From positions 1-32,936 of the IMG/VR virus record IMGVR_UViG_3300025132_000155: a stretch of 32,936 nucleotides of DNA; one strand, written 5' to 3'. Source of the stretch: a virus. Each line of letters starts with the position of its first letter. The first letter of the stretch is position 1. Shown piece by piece: positions 18,391 to 25,268 of this stretch. Below the pieces are notes generated by a model. It saw nothing but the letters and a program-made list of their open reading frames with translations, was not told the DNA's origin and made no database searches. Made by a program: the position numbers and the translations under genes.

Positions 18391-18668
18391 TTGCCACGGC
18401 AAAATTCGTTTGCCATTTGCCATTAATTTGGCAGAGTTTCGCCGCATTTAGCGAATAGAGGTATAGCTTGGTATAGCTTTGTTTACCGATGTTATACCAA
18501 GTGGCACCTCGCGGAATGGGGTTCGAGTCCCGTCCGCTCCGCCACTCGCCTTTATTTGCAAAGTGCGCTTAACCCCCTCGAAATACGGGGTTGCTGTTAT
18601 CGGGATTCGTCCAAATCATGTCATTTGGAGTGTCTCATTTGCCATTTCATTTGCCATTAAACGGCAAA
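18391..18668 (+). other. attP: Phage attachment site (attP) with tRNA 3'-end core and flanking arm repeats
   Basis: The core at 18518-18544 reads as a tRNA T-loop (TTCGAGT, 18522-18528), acceptor 3' strand (18534-18540), discriminator G and CCA, without any 5' tRNA half upstream. The identical 11-mer TTTGCCATTAA lies at 18416-18426 and 18650-18660. Each copy has another TTTGCCA just before it (18409-18415, 18638-18644), and an ACGGCAAA in inverted sense lies nearby at 18396-18403 and 18661-18668. The distances from repeat to core are 92 and 94 bases. With the integrase gene starting at 18729, this is the layout of a lambda-type attP with arm-type sites on both sides. A hairpin AACCCC/GGGGTT (18571-18592) lies between core and right arm. 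The interval otherwise lacks genes. Confidence 0.8.
18460..18501 (+). repeat. Iteron cluster 1, between left arm and attP core
   Basis: Two perfect tandem copies of GGTATAGCTT (18460-18479) run into CTTTGTTTACC, and an inverted copy TATACCAAG (18493-18501) mirrors CTTGGTATA (18467-18475). The 20 bases 18463-18482 recur with 18/20 and 17/20 identity on the opposite strand at 30652-30671 and 31522-31541. The position is where excisionase/Cox-type or IHF-type sites sit in other attP regions. The period of 10 bp, one helical turn, fits cooperative binding of one protein on one DNA face. Confidence 0.75.
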
Positions 18669-18728
18669 CGGGTGTCTCAGCGACCTCCTTTCAGCAGGGT
18701 TTTTGGACAAACCAAATAAGGACGAACC

Positions 18729-20126
18729 ATGAGAAAATCGACGCCGCAACCGGCGGCAAAAGGAAGTAAGCAGCACAAGAAGAACTGGACTAAAACCTGG
18801 GACGCAAACGTGCATTATAGGCACAATGCTGCCGGAGAGATCAGTTTTGCGACCCGGACCTACAACAGGGGCACCAGACACTACCGGGTCTTACAGGCAC
18901 GGACGTTTGAGGCAGCACGCCGGGAGGCGATGGCAGCGCAGGACGAGGCAGAGAACCTGCCCCAAGTTCGTGACATCCCGACTGTAAGGGAATACTGGGA
19001 GGAGAGAGTCAAACCTGCCATTAAACGTGGCGACCAGAGTCAGCGAACGATTTTTGGGTATTTGCAGAACGTGGAGCAGATCCTGCACGGCAATCAGGCA
19101 GCAAAGGGCAGGCGACTCCGCAATGAGCAGGGCAAGCTCGCTAAGAAGGGAGACGGGGCGTGCCCTAAGCACATTCTCAACAAGCGCATAGACTATCTGG
19201 ACGAGGAAGACTGCGCGGACTGGTTTAACAACGCATTTCTCAACCCTTACCGCTTCAAACCGGTCAACAACCAGTGGATCGTCTGGCGCATCCTGTTTAA
19301 GCTCGCCATCAGGGATGGGTTTCGCACCAAGATGCCAGATTGGTGTATCGACAAGAAAAAGGCACGGGGGCGCGACAACAGGTATGTGGTCAACGTGCGC
19401 GGAGAGAGCCGCAAGCTGGAGGTGATGGACCGGCACCAACTCCTTGAGGTGATTGAGGAGATCAAGCGCAACGGTCAGAAACTGGACGATCGGGCAGAGG
19501 ACGTAGCAAACGTGAACCTGCTGGTGGCGACTACCGGGATGAGGACGTGTGAGCTGCTGGCGCTACGTTGGCAGGACATTGATTTTGAGAACCGGGTTGC
19601 AACCCTTGAAGGAAGACTGAAGAGCAACCGGGACACCGTGGACTACATCGACCTGAACCCGTGGGCAATTAAGGCGCTACTCCGCCTGAAGGCGTGTGGA
19701 CACACCCGGGTCATTGAGAATGACCGAAACGGCAACGAGCGCACCTACCGCATCTTCAGGGGCACGGTGACCGAGGAGAAGACAGAGCAGGGGACTATCC
19801 GACTACGGAAAAGCAATCCCTGTCTGCGCCCCTCTGATTACGTATCTCCGTTTAAGTCCATAGACCGGGCATTTGCCAACGCTTGCAAGCGTCTTGGGTA
19901 TGAACCGCAGTCACCGCATAAGCTCCGGCACTTCTTTGCCACGGAGTGCGCAGAGCAGGGAGATAGCTGGGCAGTCATTGCGCAGCACCTAGGGCACTCA
20001 GATGGCGGCGCATTGGCCGCGAAGACGTATTCCCATGTCAGGAGGGGTCACGTTGCCGAAAGGGCGTCACAGTGGGATCTGGAGCGATCTGAGGAAAAAC
20101 CTGTCGCCAAAGCACGGGTTTCCTAG
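18729..20126 (+). CDS. int: Tyrosine recombinase / phage integrase
   Basis: A 465-residue site-specific recombinase that joins attP to the host tRNA attB. Catalytic residues are visible: Arg272 in TTGMRTCELLALRWQDID, Lys near 298 (EGRLKSNRDTV), His397-x-x-Arg400 in SPHKLRHFFATE, His423 in AQHLGHSDG and the nucleophile Tyr434 in KTYSHV. The N-terminal basic region (KGSKQHKKNW) and residues 80-220 would be the arm-binding and core-binding domains. ATG 18729 follows an aagga site (18719-18723) at normal spacing. It lies 185 bases from the attP core. All active residues are present, so it should be functional. Confidence 0.95.
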   Translation: MRKSTPQPAAKGSKQHKKNWTKTWDANVHYRHNAAGEISFATRTYNRGTRHYRVLQARTFEAARREAMAAQDEAENLPQVRDIPTVREYWEERVKPAIKRGDQSQRTIFGYLQNVEQILHGNQAAKGRRLRNEQGKLAKKGDGACPKHILNKRIDYLDEEDCADWFNNAFLNPYRFKPVNNQWIVWRILFKLAIRDGFRTKMPDWCIDKKKARGRDNRYVVNVRGESRKLEVMDRHQLLEVIEEIKRNGQKLDDRAEDVANVNLLVATTGMRTCELLALRWQDIDFENRVATLEGRLKSNRDTVDYIDLNPWAIKALLRLKACGHTRVIENDRNGNERTYRIFRGTVTEEKTEQGTIRLRKSNPCLRPSDYVSPFKSIDRAFANACKRLGYEPQSPHKLRHFFATECAEQGDSWAVIAQHLGHSDGGALAAKTYSHVRRGHVAERASQWDLERSEEKPVAKARVS

Positions 20127-20154
20127 TGGAATTAAGGAACATCGAAAAAACTTA

Positions 20155-20198
20155 GCACATTGGGCGTGTTTCTCTTGCGAGGAGTGCGCCCAATGTGC
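20155..20198 (+). terminator. 12-bp perfect hairpin behind the integrase
   Basis: The arms GCACATTGGGCG (20155-20166) and its exact complement (20187-20198) enclose a 20-base loop that contains a further CTC/GAG mini-stem. It begins 29 bases after the integrase stop codon. No U-tract follows, so termination would be weak or factor-dependent. It may stabilise the int transcript or act in retroregulation similar to lambda sib (inference). Confidence 0.45.
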
Positions 20199-20214
20199 AT
20201 AGTGATTGTGTTGA

Positions 20215-20229
20215 CCGGGACAGTCCCGG
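20215..20229. promoter_or_regulatory. Short GC-rich palindrome before the early ORFs
   Basis: CCGGGA (20215-20220) and TCCCGG (20224-20229) form a palindrome with a 3-base spacer, 22 bases before the next start codon. It overlaps a TTGACC hexamer (20211-20216) that could be a -35 box, but no good -10 follows at 16-18 bases. It may be an operator or a small terminator stem; it could also be chance. Confidence 0.25.
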
Positions 20230-20250
20230 GCGACATCACACTACAAAATA

Positions 20251-20466
20251 ATGAATACACCATACGTCACAGTAACAGTGGAAACCACTACCGTTAGCTT
20301 CACTAAGAATGACAACGGCACTTACAGCATTACCTACGTCGATACAGATGCTGAAAGGCATAGCATTTTCTCGGAATACGATTGCACGCTCACACAAAAA
20401 AAAGCGCGAAGGTGCTTAGGTGCTTGGATTGCTAAACCGAACGCAACTGTTAGTCGCAGCAACTAA
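20251..20466 (+). CDS. Small hypothetical early protein
   Basis: A 71-residue protein, Thr/Val-rich in its N-terminal half (VTVTVETTTVSFTKNDNGTY, alternating strands) and then KKARRCLGAWIAK. It resembles a small two-layer alpha/beta or Arc-like fold but no family is recognised. It is the first ORF rightward of the integrase, 23 bases before the next gene. No ribosome binding site is evident. It is probably part of the accessory (moron-like or anti-host) cluster that ends at the terminator near 21.8 kb. Confidence 0.5.
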   Translation: MNTPYVTVTVETTTVSFTKNDNGTYSITYVDTDAERHSIFSEYDCTLTQKKARRCLGAWIAKPNATVSRSN

Positions 20467-20489
20467 ACCCACCCAGAAAGGACGAACTA

Positions 20490-21212
20490 ATGAACAGACC
20501 AAAATGGACACACAATGTCGGTCAGAACGCTGACTGGAGCTACGAGGCGCATCACTACGGTGTCGGACACCCGAACGGCAACAATGGCGACTGGTATATT
20601 ATTGAGGGCGAAGAGGAGGGCGACCCAAACTACTGGGTAGTGCAAAGGTTTCGCCCCCTTGACGATCCGGGCGGAGGTGAGACAAAGCACGTTGCTAAGT
20701 TCGACGATTATGAAGACGCCCGGGAAAAGGTTGAGGATTTGTGGTGGGAGCGAGCTTTGCGGGACCACGATGACGATGCTGTTTATTTGTATTACGTAGA
20801 TTCAGAATACATTGAAGTGTTTGACTCTGTGGAGGACCGCAATGCAGAAATCCGCTCGTGGGGCAGCAGACCTGTTTTGTCTTGTGAGATTGACGATGCG
20901 GACGAATTGCAACGGATGCTAGGGAGCTTCAGGTTTGTTGTGCCACGCATTCCCAACCAGTTTTGCGAAAAGCAGTATAAGAGCTACCTCAATTGGTTAG
21001 CTACTTCTGACTGGTCGTATCACCTTGACGATGCAGGAGAGGACGGCACGGGCATTAAGAGTATTCTTTGGGAAACTGATGATCTTGCTGATCTTGACGT
21101 GCTCAAGCTGCTTGCATTCAATCACGCAAGGTTGATGGCAGTGATTCCTCCCGAGAGGAAAGAGGAGTTTGAGAATTTCTACTACGCGCTTTCAGCAAAG
21201 CACAATTTCTGA
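20490..21212 (+). CDS. Acidic hypothetical early protein (240 aa)
   Basis: A strongly acidic protein, preceded by a good site (aaagga). Asp/Glu are concentrated in IIEGEEEGDPNYW, DDYEDAREKVEDLWW, LRDHDDDAVYLYYVDSEYIE, EIDDADELQRM and LDDAGEDGTG. Many Trp and Tyr residues suggest a folded protein. There is no enzyme motif, signal peptide or membrane segment. Early location beside the integrase, high negative charge and an HTH gene at the end of the cluster recall DNA-mimic anti-restriction or anti-CRISPR proteins, but that is inference only; it could also be a replication or lysogeny accessory protein. Confidence 0.6.
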   Translation: MNRPKWTHNVGQNADWSYEAHHYGVGHPNGNNGDWYIIEGEEEGDPNYWVVQRFRPLDDPGGGETKHVAKFDDYEDAREKVEDLWWERALRDHDDDAVYLYYVDSEYIEVFDSVEDRNAEIRSWGSRPVLSCEIDDADELQRMLGSFRFVVPRIPNQFCEKQYKSYLNWLATSDWSYHLDDAGEDGTGIKSILWETDDLADLDVLKLLAFNHARLMAVIPPERKEEFENFYYALSAKHNF

Positions 21213-21231
21213 TGAATAAACAGGCGATGAA

Positions 21232-21564
21232 ATGAGTTTACTGAATTACAAACAGCAAGCAAACGAGCCTGACTGGTTCAACGAAAACGACGATCACTTT
21301 TACCACTCAGTCACTAGCGGATCTTCACCAAGCAACGAGTGGTATGAGTTTGAAAGCGAGTCTGACGCACTAGATTTCGCGTTGTCTTTTGAAAGCCAAA
21401 GCGTGATTGACCAGTTTGAGGTAGCGGCTTTTGACAGTAAGGATCGATGGTTTCACCATGAAGACATAGCAAAGCACGCAGACGGGTGGGAGCCTGCTGA
21501 AGCTGTTCCGGGGGCAAACCCGGCGTCCTTTGCAGACCTTGCCCAAGCACAAAGTCGTTTTTAA
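21232..21564 (+). CDS. Acidic hypothetical early protein (110 aa)
   Basis: A second acidic protein (NEPDWFNENDDHFYHSV, EWYEFESESDALDFALSFES, FHHEDIAKHADGWEPAEAV) 19 bases after the 240-residue one. The aromatic/acidic pattern resembles the style of its neighbour, so the two may act together. No known domain was recognised. The following HTH gene starts one base after its stop when the GTG at 21566 is used. Length and charge would fit an anti-defence protein, without direct evidence. Confidence 0.55.
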   Translation: MSLLNYKQQANEPDWFNENDDHFYHSVTSGSSPSNEWYEFESESDALDFALSFESQSVIDQFEVAAFDSKDRWFHHEDIAKHADGWEPAEAVPGANPASFADLAQAQSRF

Positions 21565-21565
21565 C

Positions 21566-21751
21566 GTGGAGTTTTCAAAGCAATTACAGGCAGAAAAAGA
21601 CCGGCTTGGGTTTTCAATTGCAGACCTTTCTCAGTGTCTGGAGATTGCACCGCGCACAGTTCAGCACTGGTTGAACGGGGATCGTGTTCCGTCTGCGGTG
21701 TGTCAGGAGGGGGCGCTGGCACGACTTAAAAAGTGCCGCAAGCGCACCTAG
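21566..21751 (+). CDS. Small HTH (XRE-like) DNA-binding protein, possible autoregulator
   Basis: From GTG 21566 the product is 61 residues; a TTG at 21530 would add 12 and overlap the previous gene. The body is one HTH domain: FSKQLQAEKDRLGFSIADLS, then QCLEIAPRTVQHWLNGDRVP (recognition helix RTVQHWLNG) and a basic tail ALARLKKCRKRT. It is nearly nothing but HTH, as in Aca-type autorepressors and small phage Cro proteins. It is the last gene of the acidic ORF cluster and is followed directly by a strong terminator, so it probably controls that operon. Target and partner are unknown. Confidence 0.65.
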   Translation: MEFSKQLQAEKDRLGFSIADLSQCLEIAPRTVQHWLNGDRVPSAVCQEGALARLKKCRKRT

Positions 21752-21777
21752 AAACCATCTGCTCCCGCCCCTCAGAA

Positions 21778-21809
21778 TGCTCCTTGCCGTTGGCAGGGGG
21801 CATTTTTTT
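21778..21809 (+). terminator. Strong intrinsic terminator
   Basis: An 11-bp stem (TGCTCCTTGCC 21778-21788 with GGCAGGGGGCA 21792-21802, two G-U pairs) with a 3-base loop is followed by seven T residues (21803-21809). This is the clearest rho-independent terminator in the window. It closes the early cluster 20251-21751 and separates it from the excisionase-like gene. Confidence 0.9.
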
Positions 21810-21845
21810 ATTGCTGACTTTCCGATTCGCCCGGAAATCTGACGG

Positions 21846-22049
21846 ATGCCAATCGCAATACCCAGACCTGATGAGCGCCCCGATTTCTACACCTTGCGAG
21901 AATTTGCCGCAGTCTTTGGAAGAGAGCGACGATGGAGTAAGCGACTGGTTGACAACGGCACCATCAAAGCAATTAAGCTCACTGGAACTGGCGAGCAACT
22001 TTGGATTGCGTCAGACCAAATTGAATGCGCTCTTATCCAGAGCAATTAA
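21846..22049 (+). CDS. Excisionase-like / MerR-type HTH protein
   Basis: A 67-residue protein with a single winged HTH: FYTLREFAAVFGRERRWSKR, LVDNGTIKAIKLTGTGEQLW and IASDQIECAL follow the pattern of excisionase (HTH_17) domains: helix, turn, recognition helix, GxI wing and a final helix. Xis proteins bind attP beside the core and turn integrase towards excision. It lies about 1.7 kb from the integrase stop, after the terminator, and its 3' end overlaps the convergent RHH gene by 4 bases. It is one of two candidates for binding the iterons in attP. No good Shine-Dalgarno site is seen before ATG 21846. Confidence 0.65.
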   Translation: MPIAIPRPDERPDFYTLREFAAVFGRERRWSKRLVDNGTIKAIKLTGTGEQLWIASDQIECALIQSN

Positions 22050-22306
22050 TCGTTTTCCGATTCCAAGTCGTGACCCAGGTCGCGCAAACCTTTGATGATG
22101 AGACTGCGCATGATAGTAGCCTTGCTGTCTGAATCTCCTGACTCTGCACGGCGGGTTTGCTCCTCGCGCAGAGCTTTGTCTAGCGCAGCATCAAACTTGA
22201 TTGTGCCTTGATACTTTTTAAGCTCACCCTCGTTCTTTTTTGGGCGACCACGCACGTTCTTTGCAGTGCGACGATAGCCGGTGGGTAACTTTTTTTTGCC
22301 AGCCAT
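22046..22306 (-). CDS. Ribbon-helix-helix-like DNA-binding protein
   Basis: An 86-residue protein. The basic N-terminal arm (KKKLPTGYRRTAKNVRGRPK) precedes a plausible ribbon strand (YQGTIKFDAALDKALREEQT) and second helix (KATIMRSLIIKGLRDLG), the order of Arc/CopG-type regulators. An AT-hook-like RGRPKK (residues 19-24) is also visible. It is transcribed opposite to the recombination operon that begins at 22493 and may repress it and itself. Because RHH dimers often bind tandem repeats, it is a third possible ligand of the dispersed iterons, though none lie next to this gene. Confidence 0.6.
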   Translation of the reverse strand: MAGKKKLPTGYRRTAKNVRGRPKKNEGELKKYQGTIKFDAALDKALREEQTRRAESGDSDSKATIMRSLIIKGLRDLGHDLESEND

Positions 22307-22492
22307 GGGTTAAGGACCTTCCAAAGATATTTGACGAAACCTGTGCGAGCAAGGGTTTTTGGACACGCTGTCTTAGTATTGCTCAGGATTCACAAACGAT
22401 TCTGAACAACGTGCGAATCGAATGTTGATCGAAAGATATTGCTGAATAGGGGATTCCTTCAAAACCTTAGGGACCTTTAAGAACATCCAAAA
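22307..22492. promoter_or_regulatory. Divergent intergenic control region
   Basis: A 186-base non-coding stretch between the leftward RHH gene and the rightward recombination operon. It contains an inverted pair CGATTC / GAATCG (around 22398-22420) and two related words, aaagatatttg near 22324 and gaaagatattg near 22431. No convincing -35/-10 pair could be fixed. By layout it should hold both promoters and the operator of the RHH protein. Confidence 0.35.
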
Positions 22493-22723
22493 ATGGTGAG
22501 GACGAACGAACAAAAAGAAAAAAGGGCGCTAGGACGGCAGAAGGTCTGCGGACGGCGCAATCCGGGGCGTAAGGCAAGAACGGGAGAAAACTGGGCGCTG
22601 AACCTGCACCAAGTCGAACGAGCGTGCGACCAATTCTGGCAGGAACGCGGAATGCCTGAGCCACAGCACACCATTCAGATGACAAGCACTGGTCACTACT
22701 GGTCTACCCCAACAGCAATCTAA
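22493..22723 (+). CDS. Small basic protein, first gene of recombination operon
   Basis: A 76-residue protein. The N-terminal half is very basic (MVRTNEQKEKRALGRQKVC, GRRNPGRKARTG) and the C-terminal half contains LHQVERACDQFWQERGMPEP. No family is recognised. It precedes the RecT-like gene by 3 bases. The basic region suggests nucleic-acid binding. The alternative frames here are shadows. A role in recombination or replication is inferred from operon position only. Confidence 0.5.
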   Translation: MVRTNEQKEKRALGRQKVCGRRNPGRKARTGENWALNLHQVERACDQFWQERGMPEPQHTIQMTSTGHYWSTPTAI

Positions 22724-22726
22724 CCT

Positions 22727-23653
22727 ATGAGCGAAACAACAAACATTACTACGACCACGACAGACGCCAACGCGCTTTCTGTTTTTACGGACTCCAACTC
22801 TTTCGAGCTGGCACAACGCGCTGGCAAAATGCTGGCAGCGTCAGACTTAGTGCCTCCTCAATTCAAGCAAATACCAAACGCAGTTTTGGCGTTAAATATT
22901 GCGCAACGTATGGGCGCGGATGTTTTTGCCGTGATGCAGTCACTTTACATTGTGCATGGTCGCCCTGCATGGAGTTCGCAATTTCTAATATCAATGGTCA
23001 ATGCCTCCGGGCGTTACAGTCCGCTGCAATTTAAGATGAGCGGACAGGGCGATAGTAAAATGTGCGTTGCATACGCAAAGCACTTGGAAACCGGCGACAT
23101 TGTTGAAGGACCAGAGGTGTCTATTGAAATGGCAAAAAAGGAAGGATGGTATGGAAAGAACGGGTCTAAGTGGCAGACGCTTCCAGATTTGATGCTAAGG
23201 TATCGGGCGGCAGGATTCTTTGCCCGTCTTTATGTCCCGGATCTCTGTCTTGGCATCCGAACAATGGAAGAAGAGACAGACATTAAAAGGAATGAGCGCG
23301 AAACGGCTCCTATTTTTACTCCTCCTGTGCTGCAAAACTCAGAAGGCACGCAAAACGTGTTTAACGGCAAAGATTCAATAATTATTGACGCAGAAGAAAC
23401 CGCAGACCAAGACGAGCCTGATCCCCGCGCAGATGCGTTGGCAGATGTTTTGCAACTGGTCACGGAATCGGATGCTGACGCCACACAAATCGAACAAGTG
23501 CTTCGGGCGCGTCAAATCTTAGGCGAAACAGGAACCATCCCGCGCCTGGGGGAAGCAAAATTGCGCGACATTGCTCGTGAGTTTGCCTCAATTGAAGCAG
23601 AGGCACTTGCTATTGGCGAACAACCGCTCCCAACAAACTTGGGCACCCTGTAA
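22727..23653 (+). CDS. recT: RecT-family single-strand annealing protein
   Basis: A 308-residue recombinase. The signature region MQSLYIVHGRPAWSSQFLIS followed by MVNASGRYSPLQF, then EGPEVSIEMAKKEGWYGKNG, KWQTLPDLMLRYRAAGFFAR and YVPDLCLGIRTMEE, is typical of RecT/phage recombinase annealing proteins. They coat single-stranded DNA and anneal it to homologous strands in replication forks. The C-terminal 100 residues are acidic and variable (IIDAEETADQDEPDPRADAL). It is followed by a RecE-like nuclease gene, forming the standard two-gene recombination pair used for replication, repair or circularisation. Confidence 0.85.
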   Translation: MSETTNITTTTTDANALSVFTDSNSFELAQRAGKMLAASDLVPPQFKQIPNAVLALNIAQRMGADVFAVMQSLYIVHGRPAWSSQFLISMVNASGRYSPLQFKMSGQGDSKMCVAYAKHLETGDIVEGPEVSIEMAKKEGWYGKNGSKWQTLPDLMLRYRAAGFFARLYVPDLCLGIRTMEEETDIKRNERETAPIFTPPVLQNSEGTQNVFNGKDSIIIDAEETADQDEPDPRADALADVLQLVTESDADATQIEQVLRARQILGETGTIPRLGEAKLRDIAREFASIEAEALAIGEQPLPTNLGTL

Positions 23654-23775
23654 CCCTTTTCTCCCTCCCGCGACGGTCCTTGCACAAACGTGTCAGCAAG
23701 CATGAGTTAATTCGTTGGCAATTGATTTTGCTGATGAAGCACTCATTGGACCAAGCGGGAGGGAGATCATCTAAG

Positions 23776-24579
23776 ATGAGCGCAGAATATCACGCACGAA
23801 AAGCAACCCCCGCCAATCGGCACGCACCGGTGTCAAAGTCTTTGCTTTGGGAATTTTCGCAAAGTCCTTACAAGTGGGCGCACAAAGAACCAACTTCGCC
23901 AAGCGCAGCAATGCGCCTTGGAACGGTTGCGCATTTGATGGTGCTTGAACCGGATAAGGTTGAAGCAGCGGTCGCGTTAAGTCCGTTTGATTCATTTCGC
24001 ACAAAAGAAGCGCGGGAATGGCGGGCAGAGCAAGAGGACTCAGGAAAAATCGTAATGACCTCGCAAGAGACAAAGATTCTTGAGGGAGTTAAGTCAGCGT
24101 CATCTCTTGCTATTGCCGACTGCCTATCAGGCAACACCGGTTACGAAGTCGAGGTTGAAGTGTCAGCCGTTTTTAATGATGTCGAATTGTGCGGGTTGAT
24201 CGACCTTGTTGGTCCGAACGGCGACACTCTTTGGGATCTAAAAACAACAAGTAGCATTGGTGACGAACGTGCTTTGACGCGCTTGATATATGACCGAGGA
24301 TATGATGTGCAGGCAGCGTTGTATGCGGACTTGTTTGCTTACCACAACGACCGGCAAGATAACCCCCCAGAGTTTGGGTTTATTTTTGTTGAGACAAGCG
24401 AGCCATACGAGGCGACTTGGATAAAGCTGTCCGACAATAGTCTTACGCATGGACGTGCTCGATATTTGCCAATGGTCGAACGGTGGAAGCAATTGCGTGA
24501 TGTGCCGCTAGGGGATCTGCCCGGTGGGGTCAAGAAAGGCACCGTTATTGACCCGCCTGCGTGGGTGCGCATGGACTAA
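23776..24579 (+). CDS. RecE-like PD-(D/E)xK exonuclease
   Basis: A 267-residue nuclease from ATG 23776, preceded by a purine-rich gggagggag; an upstream in-frame start at 23680 looks spurious. RecB-like nuclease motifs occur in order: GTVAH (His53), GLIDLVG (Asp143), LWDLKTT (Asp154-x-Lys156) and VQAALYADL (Gln179). These match exodeoxyribonuclease VIII/RecE-type (DUF3799-like) enzymes that resect double-stranded ends 5' to 3' and hand single strands to RecT. All catalytic residues are present. It stands 122 bases after recT and just ahead of the overlapping Cys-rich and replication-like ORFs. Confidence 0.85.
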   Translation: MSAEYHARKATPANRHAPVSKSLLWEFSQSPYKWAHKEPTSPSAAMRLGTVAHLMVLEPDKVEAAVALSPFDSFRTKEAREWRAEQEDSGKIVMTSQETKILEGVKSASSLAIADCLSGNTGYEVEVEVSAVFNDVELCGLIDLVGPNGDTLWDLKTTSSIGDERALTRLIYDRGYDVQAALYADLFAYHNDRQDNPPEFGFIFVETSEPYEATWIKLSDNSLTHGRARYLPMVERWKQLRDVPLGDLPGGVKKGTVIDPPAWVRMD

Positions 24580-24605
24580 GTGACGTAAAAACAAAGGAGT
24601 GCCCC

Positions 24606-25268
24606 GTGCAAGAATGTGTAAAGACTATGAGTGCAAGCAGAGACAAGCCTGCTACCGATACCTCGCGCATCCCTCATACATCCAAACAGAACAAGGAAAG
24701 TTTGAAGAGCGGCAAAGCTGGTTTCCCAGAAGTCCCCGACCAGACAACCCCCGCAAAAAATGCACGCAATTCTGGGACGCAACCATCGGAGGTGGAAAGT
24801 GCCACTACCCGGGCACTATCAGAAGTGTTGAATGGGCAGATAACGTCAATAGAAAGTGTGCCGCCAACAAAGCGGATTAAGTGGGACGAAACTGGGTTTA
24901 CAGGAATCCTGCACATGGACCGGATCCGTTGGCGCAAGACGTTCCCGGCAGTAAAAATTAACGCAGAACTGCGGATCATGCACGACTGGTTGCTGGCAAA
25001 CCCGCGCAAGCGTAAGAAAAACTACTACCGCTTCATTAGTTCGTGGTTGTCCCGGTGTCAGGACGTAGGCGGATCGTCAGGCGTGCGAACAAAACCTGCT
25101 CATTGCTCTGGCGTTTACAAATACGCGCCCTTAACCAAAGAGCAAATAAAGGACGCAACAAAAGAGAATGAGCGCCCAGGCGGCAATTGTGACAAAGTCG
25201 AAGCGCTGCGCAAATTGCTGCGCCATGAGATCACTGAGGACGAGTATAACGCCATCGTTCACGATTAG
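24606..25268 (+). CDS. Putative replication-associated protein (start uncertain)
   Basis: The frame is open from 24561; GTG 24606 has aaaggag (24593-24599) at 6 bases and would give 220 residues. The N-terminal 80 or so residues are Ser/Thr/Pro/Lys-rich and lie over the Cys-rich ORF in another frame, so they may not be real coding sequence. The convincing part is KINAELRIMHDWLLANPRKR plus KKNYYRFISSWLSRCQD, a helical module common at the ends of phage replication/primosome-type proteins, followed by a Lys/Glu-rich tail. It ends in a 3-base overlap with the convergent - strand operon. Function in DNA replication or loading is inferred. Confidence 0.5.
   Translation: MQECVKTMSASRDKPATDTSRIPHTSKQNKESLKSGKAGFPEVPDQTTPAKNARNSGTQPSEVESATTRALSEVLNGQITSIESVPPTKRIKWDETGFTGILHMDRIRWRKTFPAVKINAELRIMHDWLLANPRKRKKNYYRFISSWLSRCQDVGGSSGVRTKPAHCSGVYKYAPLTKEQIKDATKENERPGGNCDKVEALRKLLRHEITEDEYNAIVHD
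24614..24880 (+). CDS. Small Cys-rich protein overlapping the next gene in another frame
   Basis: An 88-residue product from ATG 24614 (GTG 24599 is possible). Cys2, Cys7 and Cys13 (MCKDYECKQRQACYRY), then EERQSWF and Cys50-TQFW, follow a pattern, C-x4-C-x5-C-xRY ... QSxF ... C-xxFW, that I recall from short phage proteins probably binding zinc or iron. The last 30 residues after FW look less conserved. If it is real, the N-terminal part of the 24606 frame is either a true dual-coding region or not translated. It sits behind the RecE-like gene with a Shine-Dalgarno site 14 bases upstream. Confidence 0.45.
   Translation: MCKDYECKQRQACYRYLAHPSYIQTEQGKFEERQSWFPRSPRPDNPRKKCTQFWDATIGGGKCHYPGTIRSVEWADNVNRKCAANKAD

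Noticed and set aside
18518-18544. A complete tRNA gene ending in CCA
   Set aside because: Only the T-loop and acceptor 3' half are present. No upstream sequence complements the acceptor strand or forms D and anticodon arms, and two T-stem pairs are mismatched, so it is an attP core and not a tRNA gene.
18696-22365. Exact 14-base repeat agggtttttggaca at 18696-18709 and 22352-22365
   Set aside because: Both copies lie upstream of genes, but a few 14-base matches are expected by chance in a window this size and there is no further similarity around them.
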